Assembly: GCA_027485675.1 (NCBI GenBank)
Contig: JAIXQP010000037.1
Span: forward strand, 1-64,000
DNA: 64,000 nucleotides
Reading direction: 5' to 3'
Source: Terriglobales bacterium
GTDB lineage: Bacteria; Acidobacteriota; Terriglobia; Bryobacterales; Bryobacteraceae
Position numbers and translations under genes: made by a program. The notes under the pieces were generated by a model that was not told the DNA's origin, ran no database searches, and was given only the letters and a program-made list of their open reading frames with translations. Each line of letters opens with the position of its first letter. Within the stretch, counting starts at the first letter, position 1. This document shows positions 37,015 to 44,898 of this stretch, piece after piece.

Positions 37015-38009
37015 GAGTTCGGCAGGGACTGCTGCTGGCGGTGGCCGCGATGGCGGCGTGCACGAAGGCGGAGTTCGTCGGCCGGCCGGAGCCCATTGCC
37101 GCGCCGCTCGGGCTGCCGGCCCCGCCGGACCGGGTTCCGCCGGCGGCCGTAGCGTTAGGGAAGAAGCTGTTTTTCAGTCCGGTGCTGTCGGTGGACCGGT
37201 CGCTGACTTGCGCGAGTTGCCACCAGCCCGGCACGGGCTTCGCTGACGCGCGCGCGACTTCGCCCGGGGTGAACGGGGGCCGGGGGAATCGCAACGCGCC
37301 TTCGGTTTGGAACGCTGTGTATTGGACCAGCCACTTCTGGGATGGACGGGCCGCATCGCTCGAAGAGCAGGCCGGCGGGCCGATGATGAATCCAGTGGAG
37401 ATGGGCCATTCGAGCCGGGGCGTGGTGGCGAGCGTCAAGACGGATCCGGAGTTGCGACGGCTGATCGCGGCGGCATACGGCGACGATACGGTGACGCTCG
37501 AACGAATTACGCGGGCGATTGCCGCCTATGAAAAGACGCTCGTGCGGGGGAACTCCCCGTTTGACCGGTTCGAGTTTGGCGGCGACAAATCGGCGCTGAG
37601 CGAGGAGGCGCAGCGGGGGTTGGCTTTGTTTCGGGGAAAGGCGAACTGCGCGAGCTGCCACACCATCGCCAAAGATCATGCCCTGTTCACGGATAACAAG
37701 TTTCACAACCTGGGCGTGGGCATGGATCCGGAAGGGAACCTGCGGGACGCCGGCCGTTACACGGTCACCAAGCGGGAAGCGGACAGGTCAGCCTTCCGTA
37801 CGCCGAGCTTGCGGAACATCGCCGAGACCGCGCCCTACATGCACGACGGCAGTCTGAAAACATTGAAAGAGGTCGTCGATTTCTACGTCGGCGGCGGCAA
37901 CGCCAATCCGCAACTGGATCCGCTGATTCAGCCGCTGACCTCGTTCACGCGGCAGGAGAGAGCGGACCTGGTGGCGTTTCTTGAATCGTTGACCGGGGAG
38001 CCGCAATGA
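37011..38009 (+). CDS. Dihaem cytochrome c peroxidase/MauG-family lipoprotein
   Basis: The 332-residue product has two haem c motifs, C67-A-S-C70-H71 and C213-A-S-C216-H217, and the C-terminal TAPYMHDGSL with the Met that usually ligates the electron-transfer haem. The family reduces hydrogen peroxide or, in MauG, oxidises protein residues. Starting at GTG 37011 gives a lipoprotein signal (LLLAVAAMAAC, C17) and a GTGA overlap with the YVTN gene; a start at 36987 would lie inside that gene. The stop overlaps the next gene as ATGA. Confidence 0.9.
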   Translation: MRVRQGLLLAVAAMAACTKAEFVGRPEPIAAPLGLPAPPDRVPPAAVALGKKLFFSPVLSVDRSLTCASCHQPGTGFADARATSPGVNGGRGNRNAPSVWNAVYWTSHFWDGRAASLEEQAGGPMMNPVEMGHSSRGVVASVKTDPELRRLIAAAYGDDTVTLERITRAIAAYEKTLVRGNSPFDRFEFGGDKSALSEEAQRGLALFRGKANCASCHTIAKDHALFTDNKFHNLGVGMDPEGNLRDAGRYTVTKREADRSAFRTPSLRNIAETAPYMHDGSLKTLKEVVDFYVGGGNANPQLDPLIQPLTSFTRQERADLVAFLESLTGEPQ

Positions 38010-38716
38010 GGCCTTGCGTGGTGATGGCGGTGGTGATCGCAGGCCTGACCGGCTGCGCCTCGCCGGAACCGGCGGCGCCCGGCGTGCCGGTGGCGGGCAC
38101 CATTCTCTACAAGGGCGAGCGGCGGGCGGCGAAGGTGCTCTCCATGGAGGCAGAAGAGGGCTGCCAGAAGCTGCACGCCACGCCGGTGACCGAGGAGAAG
38201 ATTGTGGTTTCGGCCGAGGGGAGTTTGGCCAACGCCTTCGTCTACATCAAAAAGGGCCTCGAGAATCGCCGCTTTCCGCCGGCGACCGAAGCGGTGGTGC
38301 TCGAACAGCGCGGCTGCCAGTTCGTGCCGCGCGTGCTGGCGCTGCGCACGGGACAGACGCTGGCGGTGAAGAACGCTGACCCGGTGTCGCATAACGTACA
38401 TCCCACGCCGCAGGCCAACCGGGACTGGAACCAGCAGCAGCCGCCGGGGGCGCCGGACCTGCAGCGGAAGTTTGCCGCTCCGGAGGTGATGATCCCGGTG
38501 AAGTGCAACGTGCATAACTGGATGCGCTCCTACATCGGCGTGATGGAGCACCCCTACTTCGCCGTGACGAAAGCGGACGGCAAGTTCTCCTGGCCGGACC
38601 TGCCGCCCGGCCAGTACACGCTGGCGGTGTGGCACGAGTCGCTCGGCGAACTGACGCAGGAGTTGACGGTGGCGCCGGGCAAGCCGGCGGCCGTTACGCT
38701 GGAGTTCCGCGACTAG
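38006..38716 (+). CDS. Cupredoxin-like lipoprotein with carboxypeptidase-regulatory C-terminus
   Basis: The 236-residue product has a lipobox LTGC (C17) and a cupredoxin-like core. Possible type 1 copper ligands are H129 in NADPVSHNVHP and C167, H170 and M173 (or M180) in IPVKCNVHNWM. The C-terminus from about residue 184 is a short carboxypeptidase-regulatory beta domain (FAVTKADGKFSWPDLPPGQYTLAVWHE). It closes the redox operon and could carry electrons to or from the dihaem peroxidase. Copper binding is inferred from residue pattern only. It meets the amidohydrolase gene tail to tail with a 4-base overlap. Confidence 0.78.
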   Translation: MRPCVVMAVVIAGLTGCASPEPAAPGVPVAGTILYKGERRAAKVLSMEAEEGCQKLHATPVTEEKIVVSAEGSLANAFVYIKKGLENRRFPPATEAVVLEQRGCQFVPRVLALRTGQTLAVKNADPVSHNVHPTPQANRDWNQQQPPGAPDLQRKFAAPEVMIPVKCNVHNWMRSYIGVMEHPYFAVTKADGKFSWPDLPPGQYTLAVWHESLGELTQELTVAPGKPAAVTLEFRD

Positions 38717-39564
38717 AGGCGGAACAGGCGCTTCGAGTTTTCGTAGAGGATCTTCCGCTCGGCGGCTTTGCTCGGCGCGAGGCGGCGGATGGATTCAATC
38801 TGCTTGCTGCCGCTGCAGCGCTCGCCCTTTCCGTCGCGGTCGTTGCAGTCGCTGCCGTAGAGGAGTTTGTTCTGATGGCGGTCGAGGAAGCCGCGGGCGT
38901 GGTCCTCATCGCGCAGGAGCGCATTCAGGCCGCTGCCGGCGCTCATGTCGGCGAACATGTTGGGATAGTTGGCGAGGTAGCGGTCGGTGATGCCGCCGGC
39001 CGTCACCTTGGTGCGCGGGTAGAGCACCTCCTGTTCGAGAGCGGCGTCGATGTTGCCCCACCAGGTTTGAGCGTGGCCGATGAAGTTCACCGTGGGGTAC
39101 TTTTCGAGAACGCGGTAGAAACGGTTGAAGCCGAGGTTGTAGGTGTTGTGTTCGAAGTGCAGGAGCACGGGCACTTTGTAGTCCTTGGCTAACTCCGCGA
39201 TGGCGCGAACCTCCGGCCCATCGCAATCGAGCGGGAACTTCTGTTCGCCGATGCCGATGGCGCCGAGCTTGAGGTATTTCTCAATGGTGCGGCGGGCGTC
39301 GGGTTCATCGGGGGCTTCGTTGGCGAAGAACTTGAAGCGCTGCGGATACTGCTTGGCGAGGCGGACGCAGATGTCGTTGCCGCCGGCGCCAGCCGCCAGG
39401 CCGTACTTCTTGCCGGCGGGCAGAAGGAAGGACATCGTGACGCCCATCACCTCCTGGTGCCGGACGAGTTCTTCGTCGGTGCGGCCGGTGTAGGGCGTGT
39501 GTTGGTGGATGTCGATAATGGGCTCGGGGGCGAGCAGGGAGGCCAGCAGTTGGCGGCGCGTCAT
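38713..39564 (-). CDS. Secreted or periplasmic amidohydrolase-2 family protein
   Basis: The 283-residue product belongs to the amidohydrolase_2 TIM-barrel group. The metal motif is IIDIHQHTPY, later ligand candidates are the His in LLHFEHN and NFIGHAQ, and the C-terminal Asp is in LLYGSDC. A very short N-terminus (MTRRQLLASLLAPEP) looks like a minimal Tat or signal sequence. The ATG at 39564 is supported by CATAAT seven bases upstream. A longer upstream frame has no start signal. The substrate is unknown. Confidence 0.78.
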   Translation of the reverse strand: MTRRQLLASLLAPEPIIDIHQHTPYTGRTDEELVRHQEVMGVTMSFLLPAGKKYGLAAGAGGNDICVRLAKQYPQRFKFFANEAPDEPDARRTIEKYLKLGAIGIGEQKFPLDCDGPEVRAIAELAKDYKVPVLLHFEHNTYNLGFNRFYRVLEKYPTVNFIGHAQTWWGNIDAALEQEVLYPRTKVTAGGITDRYLANYPNMFADMSAGSGLNALLRDEDHARGFLDRHQNKLLYGSDCNDRDGKGERCSGSKQIESIRRLAPSKAAERKILYENSKRLFRL

Positions 39565-39571
39565 TCGCTCT

Positions 39572-39577
39572 ATTATG
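39572..39577 (-). promoter_or_regulatory. Candidate -10 element (CATAAT) for the amidohydrolase gene
   Basis: On the minus strand CATAAT is followed by seven bases and the ATG at 39564, the leaderless-type spacing also seen at several other starts in this window. Confidence 0.4.
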
Positions 39578-39582
39578 AAAGA

Positions 39583-40686
39583 TTGTCGACGCAACAGGGG
39601 ATTGTAAAGGACCGGCTGGCCTTCATCGATTGGACTCGCGGCATGGCGACGCTGATCATGCTGCAGGGGCATGTGTGGGAGAGTTTCACCGATAAGAACT
39701 TGCGAGAGACCGGCGTGTACGTGCTGTCGCAGTTTCCGGGTGGCGTGGCGCCGGCGGTGTTCCTGTTTCTGGCCGGGGTGACGCTGGCGTTTCTGATCGA
39801 CAGCCGGGAGAAGAAAGGCGCGACGCCGTGGGAGCGGTCGCTGGCGGCGCTGCGGCGGGCCGGGTATCTGGGTGGACTGGCGATCCTGTTCCGCTTCCAG
39901 ATGTGGCTGTTCTACTATCCCTACGGCGCGTGGTCCGGTCTGTTACGGGTGGACATCCTGAACTGCATGGGGGCGGCCTGCGTGATGCTGGCGCCGGTGG
40001 CGGCGTTGCGGCGGATGCAGCGCGTGCGCGGGGCGCTGTTCATTGCGGCGTTGATCGCCTTTGGGGCGCCGCTCGTGAGCGATTGGAAAGACCTGGCGCC
40101 GAACGACCTGCTGCGCAGCTATTTCGCCCCGGACTACAATGGCTTCTCACTCTTTCCATGGGGCACCTTCGTGGCGGCCGGCATGGCGGGCGGGACGGCG
40201 TTCCGGCTGATTCCGGACGCCAATCGCGAACAGGTGATGCAGTGGGTGGGCTGGGGCGGCTTCGCGTTGGCGTATCTGTGCCAATATCTTTCGAACCTGC
40301 CTTATGGCATCTATCCGAACAGCGAGTTCTGGCTCGATAGCCCGTGCCTGACATTGATCAAGTGCGGGGTGATCTTGATGGTCTGTTCGTTCGCGTTCTT
40401 CTGGAACGAGTGGGCGCCGCGGCTGCGGGAGGCTTCCGGCAGCACGCTGCGGTTCAGCATCCCCCGGCAGTTAGGCACCACGTCGCTGCTTATCTACTGG
40501 GTGCATATCGAGATTGTCTACGGCCGGTGGTTCGATCCGCTCAAGGGCAAGTTGAGTCTGCTCGAAACGGCGATTGCGGCGGTGGTGGTGGTCGTTTCGA
40601 TGATCGGGCTTTCCTACGGCAAGCGGGCGCTTGTGGAGAGCGAGTGGTTCGACCTCAACGTAAGGAAAAGACTTTCGCGAGGATGA
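39583..40686 (+). CDS. DUF1624/acyltransferase-like integral membrane protein
   Basis: The product has about ten membrane helices and an N-terminal RLAFIDWTRGMATLIMLQGHVWESF, the signature of the heparan-alpha-glucosaminide N-acetyltransferase-like (DUF1624) and acyltransferase-3-related families. These move acyl groups across or onto glycans at the membrane. The conserved His is in the first helix (GHVW). The start is uncertain: no ATG fits well, TTG 39583 gives 367 residues, and an open frame extends upstream to 39457 through the divergent gene. The last 32 bases overlap the glycosyltransferase gene tail to tail. Confidence 0.75.
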   Translation: MSTQQGIVKDRLAFIDWTRGMATLIMLQGHVWESFTDKNLRETGVYVLSQFPGGVAPAVFLFLAGVTLAFLIDSREKKGATPWERSLAALRRAGYLGGLAILFRFQMWLFYYPYGAWSGLLRVDILNCMGAACVMLAPVAALRRMQRVRGALFIAALIAFGAPLVSDWKDLAPNDLLRSYFAPDYNGFSLFPWGTFVAAGMAGGTAFRLIPDANREQVMQWVGWGGFALAYLCQYLSNLPYGIYPNSEFWLDSPCLTLIKCGVILMVCSFAFFWNEWAPRLREASGSTLRFSIPRQLGTTSLLIYWVHIEIVYGRWFDPLKGKLSLLETAIAAVVVVVSMIGLSYGKRALVESEWFDLNVRKRLSRG

Positions 40687-41332
40687 TGTAGCCGGCGGCG
40701 AGGCTGCTGCGCAGGTGGCCGGAGACCTTGTTTTCGCCGGCGCGGCGGGGGCGGTAGGAGACGGGCACTTCGCGGACGCGGAGGCCGCGTTGCAGGGCGC
40801 GGATCTGCATTTCGATCGTCCAGCCGTAGTTGCGGTCGCGCATAGCGAGCGCTTCGAGGCTGCTGCGGCGGATGGCGCGGAACGGCCCGAGGTCGGTGTA
40901 GGAGTGGCGGTAGAAGAGCCGGATGAGCGTGCAGGCGAGCCAGTTGCCGAAGCGCTGATGGGGGAGCAGCGCGCCGGGTTCGGGCTGGCCGAGAGGCCGG
41001 GAGCCGAGGACGAGGTCGGCTTCGTTGCGGCGAATGGGATCGAGCAGGCGCGGGGCTTCGGCGGGATCCTCCGAGCCATCGGCCTGCAGGAACGCGACGA
41101 TTTCGGCATCGGCCGGGAGGATGGCCAGGGCGGCGAGACACGTGGCGCCGTAGCCGCGCTCCGGCTCGTAGCTGACGAGGGCGCCGCGGGCGCGGGCCAG
41201 TTCGGCGGTACGGTCGGTGGAGCCGTTGTCGGCGACGATCACGTAGCGAAACATTCCCGGGGGAATGGAGTCCAACGTAGCGGTGATGCACTCTTCTTCG
41301 TTCAGGGCTGGGATGACTAGCGCAGCGTGCAT
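40655..41332 (-). CDS. Glycosyltransferase family 2 (DPM1/polyprenyl-phosphate type)
   Basis: The 225-residue product is a GT-A fold family 2 enzyme. It has the N-terminal LVIPALNEEECI, the nucleotide-binding VADNGSTDRTAELA, the DxD-like AFLQADGSEDP and the acceptor-site LGPFRAIRRSSLEAL. The length and motifs fit dolichol-phosphate mannosyltransferase-like or undecaprenyl-phosphate glycosyltransferases without a membrane tail. It probably transfers a sugar to a lipid carrier on the cytoplasmic side. It diverges from lepB, with 36 bases between starts. Confidence 0.87.
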   Translation of the reverse strand: MHAALVIPALNEEECITATLDSIPPGMFRYVIVADNGSTDRTAELARARGALVSYEPERGYGATCLAALAILPADAEIVAFLQADGSEDPAEAPRLLDPIRRNEADLVLGSRPLGQPEPGALLPHQRFGNWLACTLIRLFYRHSYTDLGPFRAIRRSSLEALAMRDRNYGWTIEMQIRALQRGLRVREVPVSYRPRRAGENKVSGHLRSSLAAGYIILAKVFSLR

Positions 41333-41368
41333 TCTTCAGGTCTACAATCTACGATAGAGGGTTCCGTC

Positions 41369-41929
41369 ATGCCAGAGGAAGTAGAACAGACGCCGCACGC
41401 CGACCGGCACTCCGTATGGGGCGCGATTGCCTGGCTGCGGGACCTGTTGCTGAGTGTGGTTCTGGCGATTGTCATCATCCTGTTCCTGTATCAGCCGGTG
41501 AAGGTGGAAGGGACGAGCATGATGCCGGCGCTTGAGGATCAGGAGCGGATCTTCATCAACAAGTTCGTCTACAAGTTCGGCATTGGCGAGATTGAGCGGC
41601 TCGATACGGTGGTGTTCTGGTTCCCGAATGACCCTTCGAAGAGCTATATCAAGCGGGTGATCGGCATGCCGGGGGATCGCGTCGAGGTCCGCAACGGCAC
41701 CGTGATCTTGAACGGGCAGGAGATCGACGAAGCTTACGTGCCGCGCGAGTTTCGCGACGGGTTGACGATTGGCCCGGTGACCGTGCCGGCGGAGAGCTAC
41801 TTCGTGATGGGCGACCATCGGAGTTCGTCGAACGATTCGCGGGCGTGGGGCCCGGTGCATCGCCGCTACATCTATGGCAAGGCCGTGTTCGCCTACTGGC
41901 CGCCCGAACGGATGGGCATCGTCCGCTAG
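41369..41929 (+). CDS. lepB: Signal peptidase I
   Basis: The 186-residue product is a compact type I signal peptidase. One N-terminal membrane helix (about 26-41) precedes the catalytic S50 in KVEGTSMMPAL and K95 in SYIKRVIGMPGD; the C-terminal FVMGDHRSSSNDSRAWGPV is also canonical. It removes signal peptides from exported proteins at the outer face of the inner membrane. The ATG at 41369 follows AGAGGG and TACAAT at 41343-41348. A longer frame to 41327 would overlap the divergent glycosyltransferase gene. Confidence 0.94.
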   Translation: MPEEVEQTPHADRHSVWGAIAWLRDLLLSVVLAIVIILFLYQPVKVEGTSMMPALEDQERIFINKFVYKFGIGEIERLDTVVFWFPNDPSKSYIKRVIGMPGDRVEVRNGTVILNGQEIDEAYVPREFRDGLTIGPVTVPAESYFVMGDHRSSSNDSRAWGPVHRRYIYGKAVFAYWPPERMGIVR

Positions 41930-42978
41930 CGGAGATTGGCTTTCAGAAAGCGCAGATAGCGCTCCCAATCGTAGGCCGTGATGTCGTGCTTGCCGGGGCG
42001 CAGGTGGTAGGCCGTGCGTTCGGGAACGCCGAGGAGTTCGTAGACCTTGCTGGCTTCGGTGAGGGCGAGGAGTTCGCCCATCGGATCGGCCCAGAGGTCT
42101 TCGCTGGCGCTGGCGACATAGAGCGGGCGCGGGGCGGAGAGGGCGAGCAGCATGTGCGAATCGACGGGCAGTTCGTTTACCGACTGCGAGTAGCCCTTGA
42201 AGTTGCCTGTGAACCAGTGGGGGAAGTTGGCATTGAGGTCGGCGACGTGCTCGCCGAAGATGCGCCGGGAGAGCGAGGCGCCGCCTTCGCCGGAGTTGTT
42301 CGAGATGACGGCGGCAAAGCGCTGGTCGCTCGCGCCGGCCCACAGGGCGGCTTTGCCGAGGCGGGAGTGGCCGGCGACGGCGATGCGCTTGCCGTCGATG
42401 TCTTTCTGCGTGAGGGCGTAGTCGAGCATGCGGCTCATGCCCCAGGCCCAGGCGGACATGGCGTTGGTGGTTTCCTCGGGCGGCATCAGCGCGAGGACGG
42501 AGTTTGGCTTGCCGTCCTTCACGTCGGGGAAGAAGTCGGTGTAGTGGGCCGTGATGACGGCGTAGCCGTGCTTGGCGAAGACGTCGAGGGGCCAGCGGGA
42601 GTGTCCGCCGAGGACGGTGGGCAGCGGGGTGAAGCTGAGGCAGATGACGGCGGGTACGGGCTTTTTGGCGCCGGGCGGCACGACGATCAGGACGTTGATG
42701 GCTTTCTGTTTGCCTTGGCCCGAGAAGGTAAAGGTGACCTCGCGCCAGTTGGGTCCCTTGGCCTTGATGGTGGTTTCGAGCGGCAGCTTCTCCATGATGA
42801 TGTTGCCGAAGACGTGCGTCTCGTAGAGCTTTAGGATCTCGGCGCGGCGCTCCGGCCAGGGCTTCGAGCCGACGAGATCGGGCAGGGTGTACTTGCCGGC
42901 TTTTGATTCGTCGTAGTTGGTGTTCGGCCGCTGGGCGAACAGCGAGAAGGCACAGAGAAAGAGAGCGAGGGAGCGCAT
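41926..42978 (-). CDS. CE15-like alpha/beta hydrolase (glucuronoyl esterase-related)
   Basis: The 350-residue product has a signal peptide (RSLALFLCAFSLFAQ) and an alpha/beta hydrolase fold. The nucleophile motif is AVAGHSRLGKAAL, like the GCSRxGK of carbohydrate esterase family 15 (4-O-methyl-glucuronoyl methylesterases). An acidic candidate is in SEDLWADP and the His in PGKHDITAYDW, also CE15-like. CE15 enzymes cleave lignin-glucuronoxylan ester links; this agrees with plant-polymer use but is not proof. It ends tail to tail with lepB (4-base overlap). Confidence 0.78.
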   Translation of the reverse strand: MRSLALFLCAFSLFAQRPNTNYDESKAGKYTLPDLVGSKPWPERRAEILKLYETHVFGNIIMEKLPLETTIKAKGPNWREVTFTFSGQGKQKAINVLIVVPPGAKKPVPAVICLSFTPLPTVLGGHSRWPLDVFAKHGYAVITAHYTDFFPDVKDGKPNSVLALMPPEETTNAMSAWAWGMSRMLDYALTQKDIDGKRIAVAGHSRLGKAALWAGASDQRFAAVISNNSGEGGASLSRRIFGEHVADLNANFPHWFTGNFKGYSQSVNELPVDSHMLLALSAPRPLYVASASEDLWADPMGELLALTEASKVYELLGVPERTAYHLRPGKHDITAYDWERYLRFLKANLR

Positions 42979-42988
42979 GACGCCCGCC

Positions 42989-42994
42989 AGTGTA
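42989..42994 (-). promoter_or_regulatory. Candidate -10 element (TACACT) for the CE15-like gene
   Basis: On the minus strand TACACT lies ten bases before the ATG at 42978, and a GGCGGG stretch lies between. A very short leader is implied. Confidence 0.35.
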
Positions 42995-42997
42995 TCG

Positions 42998-43645
42998 CTA
43001 CTGGGGGCGGGTCCGCAGCCGGTGATACTCGGCCAACACCTTGTTTACGTAGTTCTGCGTTTCGGCGTAGGGCGGGGTGCCGTTGTAGCGGGCGACGGCG
43101 CCGGGGCCGGCGTTGTAGGCGGCGAGGGCGCGGCGGACCTGGTCGGGTTCGTTCTGATACTTCAGCAGCAGATCGCGGAGCAGGCGGGCGCCGCCTTCGA
43201 GGTTCTGTTCCTTGTCATGAGGGTTGACGCCGAGTTCGCGGGCCGTGGCCGGCATCAGCTGCATGACGCCGATGGCGCCTTTGGGCGAGATGGCATCCTG
43301 CCGGAAGGCGGACTCAATGCGGGCGACGCTCTTGAGAAATTCAGGCGGCAGGCCGGCTTTCCGGGCCGCGGCTTCAAGCGGGTCCTGCGCCGGAGCAGGA
43401 GGCGGGGCGGGCGCGGCGACGGGGGCGGGAGGTGGCGGCGGCAGCGGCGCCTCGGGGATGACTTCGCGTTCCACCACTTGCGTCAGGGGGATTTCTAGGG
43501 TGCCGGACGCCGTTTGCAGGCGCAGCGCGGTGCCGAGCGTCTCCACGCTTTCCGCGCGGATGGTAAAGCCATTCGCGAGCAGCAGGACCTCCGCCGCGGG
43601 CGCGGGGACGGCCAGGAGAGTCAGCAAAAGGGCAAGACGCGGCAC
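42998..43645 (-). CDS. Lytic transglycosylase (SLT domain)
   Basis: The 215-residue product has a signal peptide, a small beta domain (about 19-60), a Pro/Ala-rich linker (about 64-86) and a goose-lysozyme-like SLT domain. The catalytic Glu is E111 in VARIESAFRQDAISPKGAIGVMQLMP. The domain end has ALAAYNAGPGAVARY. It should cleave peptidoglycan glycan strands in the periplasm to give 1,6-anhydro ends. The start is GTG at 43645. It lies 19 bases upstream of the CE15-like gene on the same strand. Confidence 0.9.
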   Translation of the reverse strand: MPRLALLLTLLAVPAPAAEVLLLANGFTIRAESVETLGTALRLQTASGTLEIPLTQVVEREVIPEAPLPPPPPAPVAAPAPPPAPAQDPLEAAARKAGLPPEFLKSVARIESAFRQDAISPKGAIGVMQLMPATARELGVNPHDKEQNLEGGARLLRDLLLKYQNEPDQVRRALAAYNAGPGAVARYNGTPPYAETQNYVNKVLAEYHRLRTRPQ

Positions 43646-43716
43646 ACTTTTATTGACGCACAGTGGGGGCGTGGCGTGGAGGCGAATCGAAAAGTGGGAA
43701 ACTCAAAAGCTGGGCT

Positions 43717-44898
43717 ATGACCACTGTTACGCATCTCGAATGCAGCATTACCGGCGACCGCTACGAAGCGGGCGTGCCGCAGAATCTCTCCGCCGGCGGC
43801 TGGCCGCTGCTGGTCCGTTACGACCTGGCGAAGGCGCGCGAGAATTGGAATCGCGATTGGCTGGCGAACGGGCCGCGCAGTATGTGGCGTTACGCTCCGG
43901 TGCTGCCGGTCAGCAAGCCGCCGTCGATCGTCTCGCTGGGGGAGGGGTGGTCGCCGCTGTTGAAGCTGAAGCGCACGGGCGCGCGGCTGGGGATGAAGGA
44001 CCTGTGGTTGAAGGACGAAGGGATCAACCCCACGGGCTCGTTCAAGGCCCGGGGACTGTCCTGCGCGATTTCGATGTGCGTGGAGTTGGGGATTAAGAAA
44101 GTGGCGATTCCCTCGGCGGGCAATGCCGCGAGCGCCCTGGCCGCCTATGCCGCGGCGGCCGGCCTTGAAGCCCATATCTTCATGCCACAGGACGTGCCGC
44201 AGTCGAACTTCATCGAGTGCAAGAGCTTCGGCGCGAAGGTGACGCTGGTGGACGGTTTGATCAGCGATTGCGCGAAGATTGTGGCGGCGCGCAAGGACGA
44301 AGAGGGCTGGTTCGACGTTTCGACGCTGAAAGAGCCGTACCGGATTGAAGGCAAGAAGACCATGGCCTACGAACTGGTCGAACAGATGCAGTGGCGGGTG
44401 CCGGACGTGATCTTCTACCCCACGGGCGGCGGCGTCGGGATTATCGGCATGTGGAAGGCCTTTGCGGAGATGGAGGAGTTGGGGTGGATCGGCCCGAAGC
44501 GGCCGAAGATGATTGCCGTGCAGGTGGAGGGTTGCATGCCGGTGGTGCGGGCCTACGAGGCGGGCGCCGAGCGGAGCGAGTTCTTTGACAACGCCCACAC
44601 GGTGGCGAGCGGCCTGCGCGTGCCGAAGCCGCTGGGGGACTTCCTGATTCTGCGCGCGGTGCGCGAGAGCGGCGGCACGGCGATTGCCGTGAGCGACGAC
44701 GAGATGATGCAAGCCGGGGTGAAGCTGGCGACCGAGGACGGCGTGTTCGTCGCGCCGGAAGGTGCGGCGTGCCTGACGGCGATGGAGAAGCTGCTGGCCA
44801 GCGGGTTCCTGCAGCCGGAAGAGCGGATGGTGATCTACAACACCGGCGCGGGCTTGAAGTATCTGGAGGCCTACTCGGCGCTCTTCCCGCGGGCTTAG
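43717..44898 (+). CDS. thrC: Threonine synthase
   Basis: The 393-residue product is a fold-type II PLP enzyme that converts O-phosphohomoserine to threonine. The PLP lysine is K110 in DEGINPTGSFKARG; the phosphate-binding loop is in PSAGNAASALAAYAAAAG and the later FYPTGGGVGIIGMWKA. The N-terminus begins with a Cys-containing element (LECSITGDRYEA) common in this type. I use the ATG at 43717 because the frame upstream lacks conserved residues. The homoserine kinase gene thrB lies 7 kb away in another operon. Confidence 0.9.
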   Translation: MTTVTHLECSITGDRYEAGVPQNLSAGGWPLLVRYDLAKARENWNRDWLANGPRSMWRYAPVLPVSKPPSIVSLGEGWSPLLKLKRTGARLGMKDLWLKDEGINPTGSFKARGLSCAISMCVELGIKKVAIPSAGNAASALAAYAAAAGLEAHIFMPQDVPQSNFIECKSFGAKVTLVDGLISDCAKIVAARKDEEGWFDVSTLKEPYRIEGKKTMAYELVEQMQWRVPDVIFYPTGGGVGIIGMWKAFAEMEELGWIGPKRPKMIAVQVEGCMPVVRAYEAGAERSEFFDNAHTVASGLRVPKPLGDFLILRAVRESGGTAIAVSDDEMMQAGVKLATEDGVFVAPEGAACLTAMEKLLASGFLQPEERMVIYNTGAGLKYLEAYSALFPRA

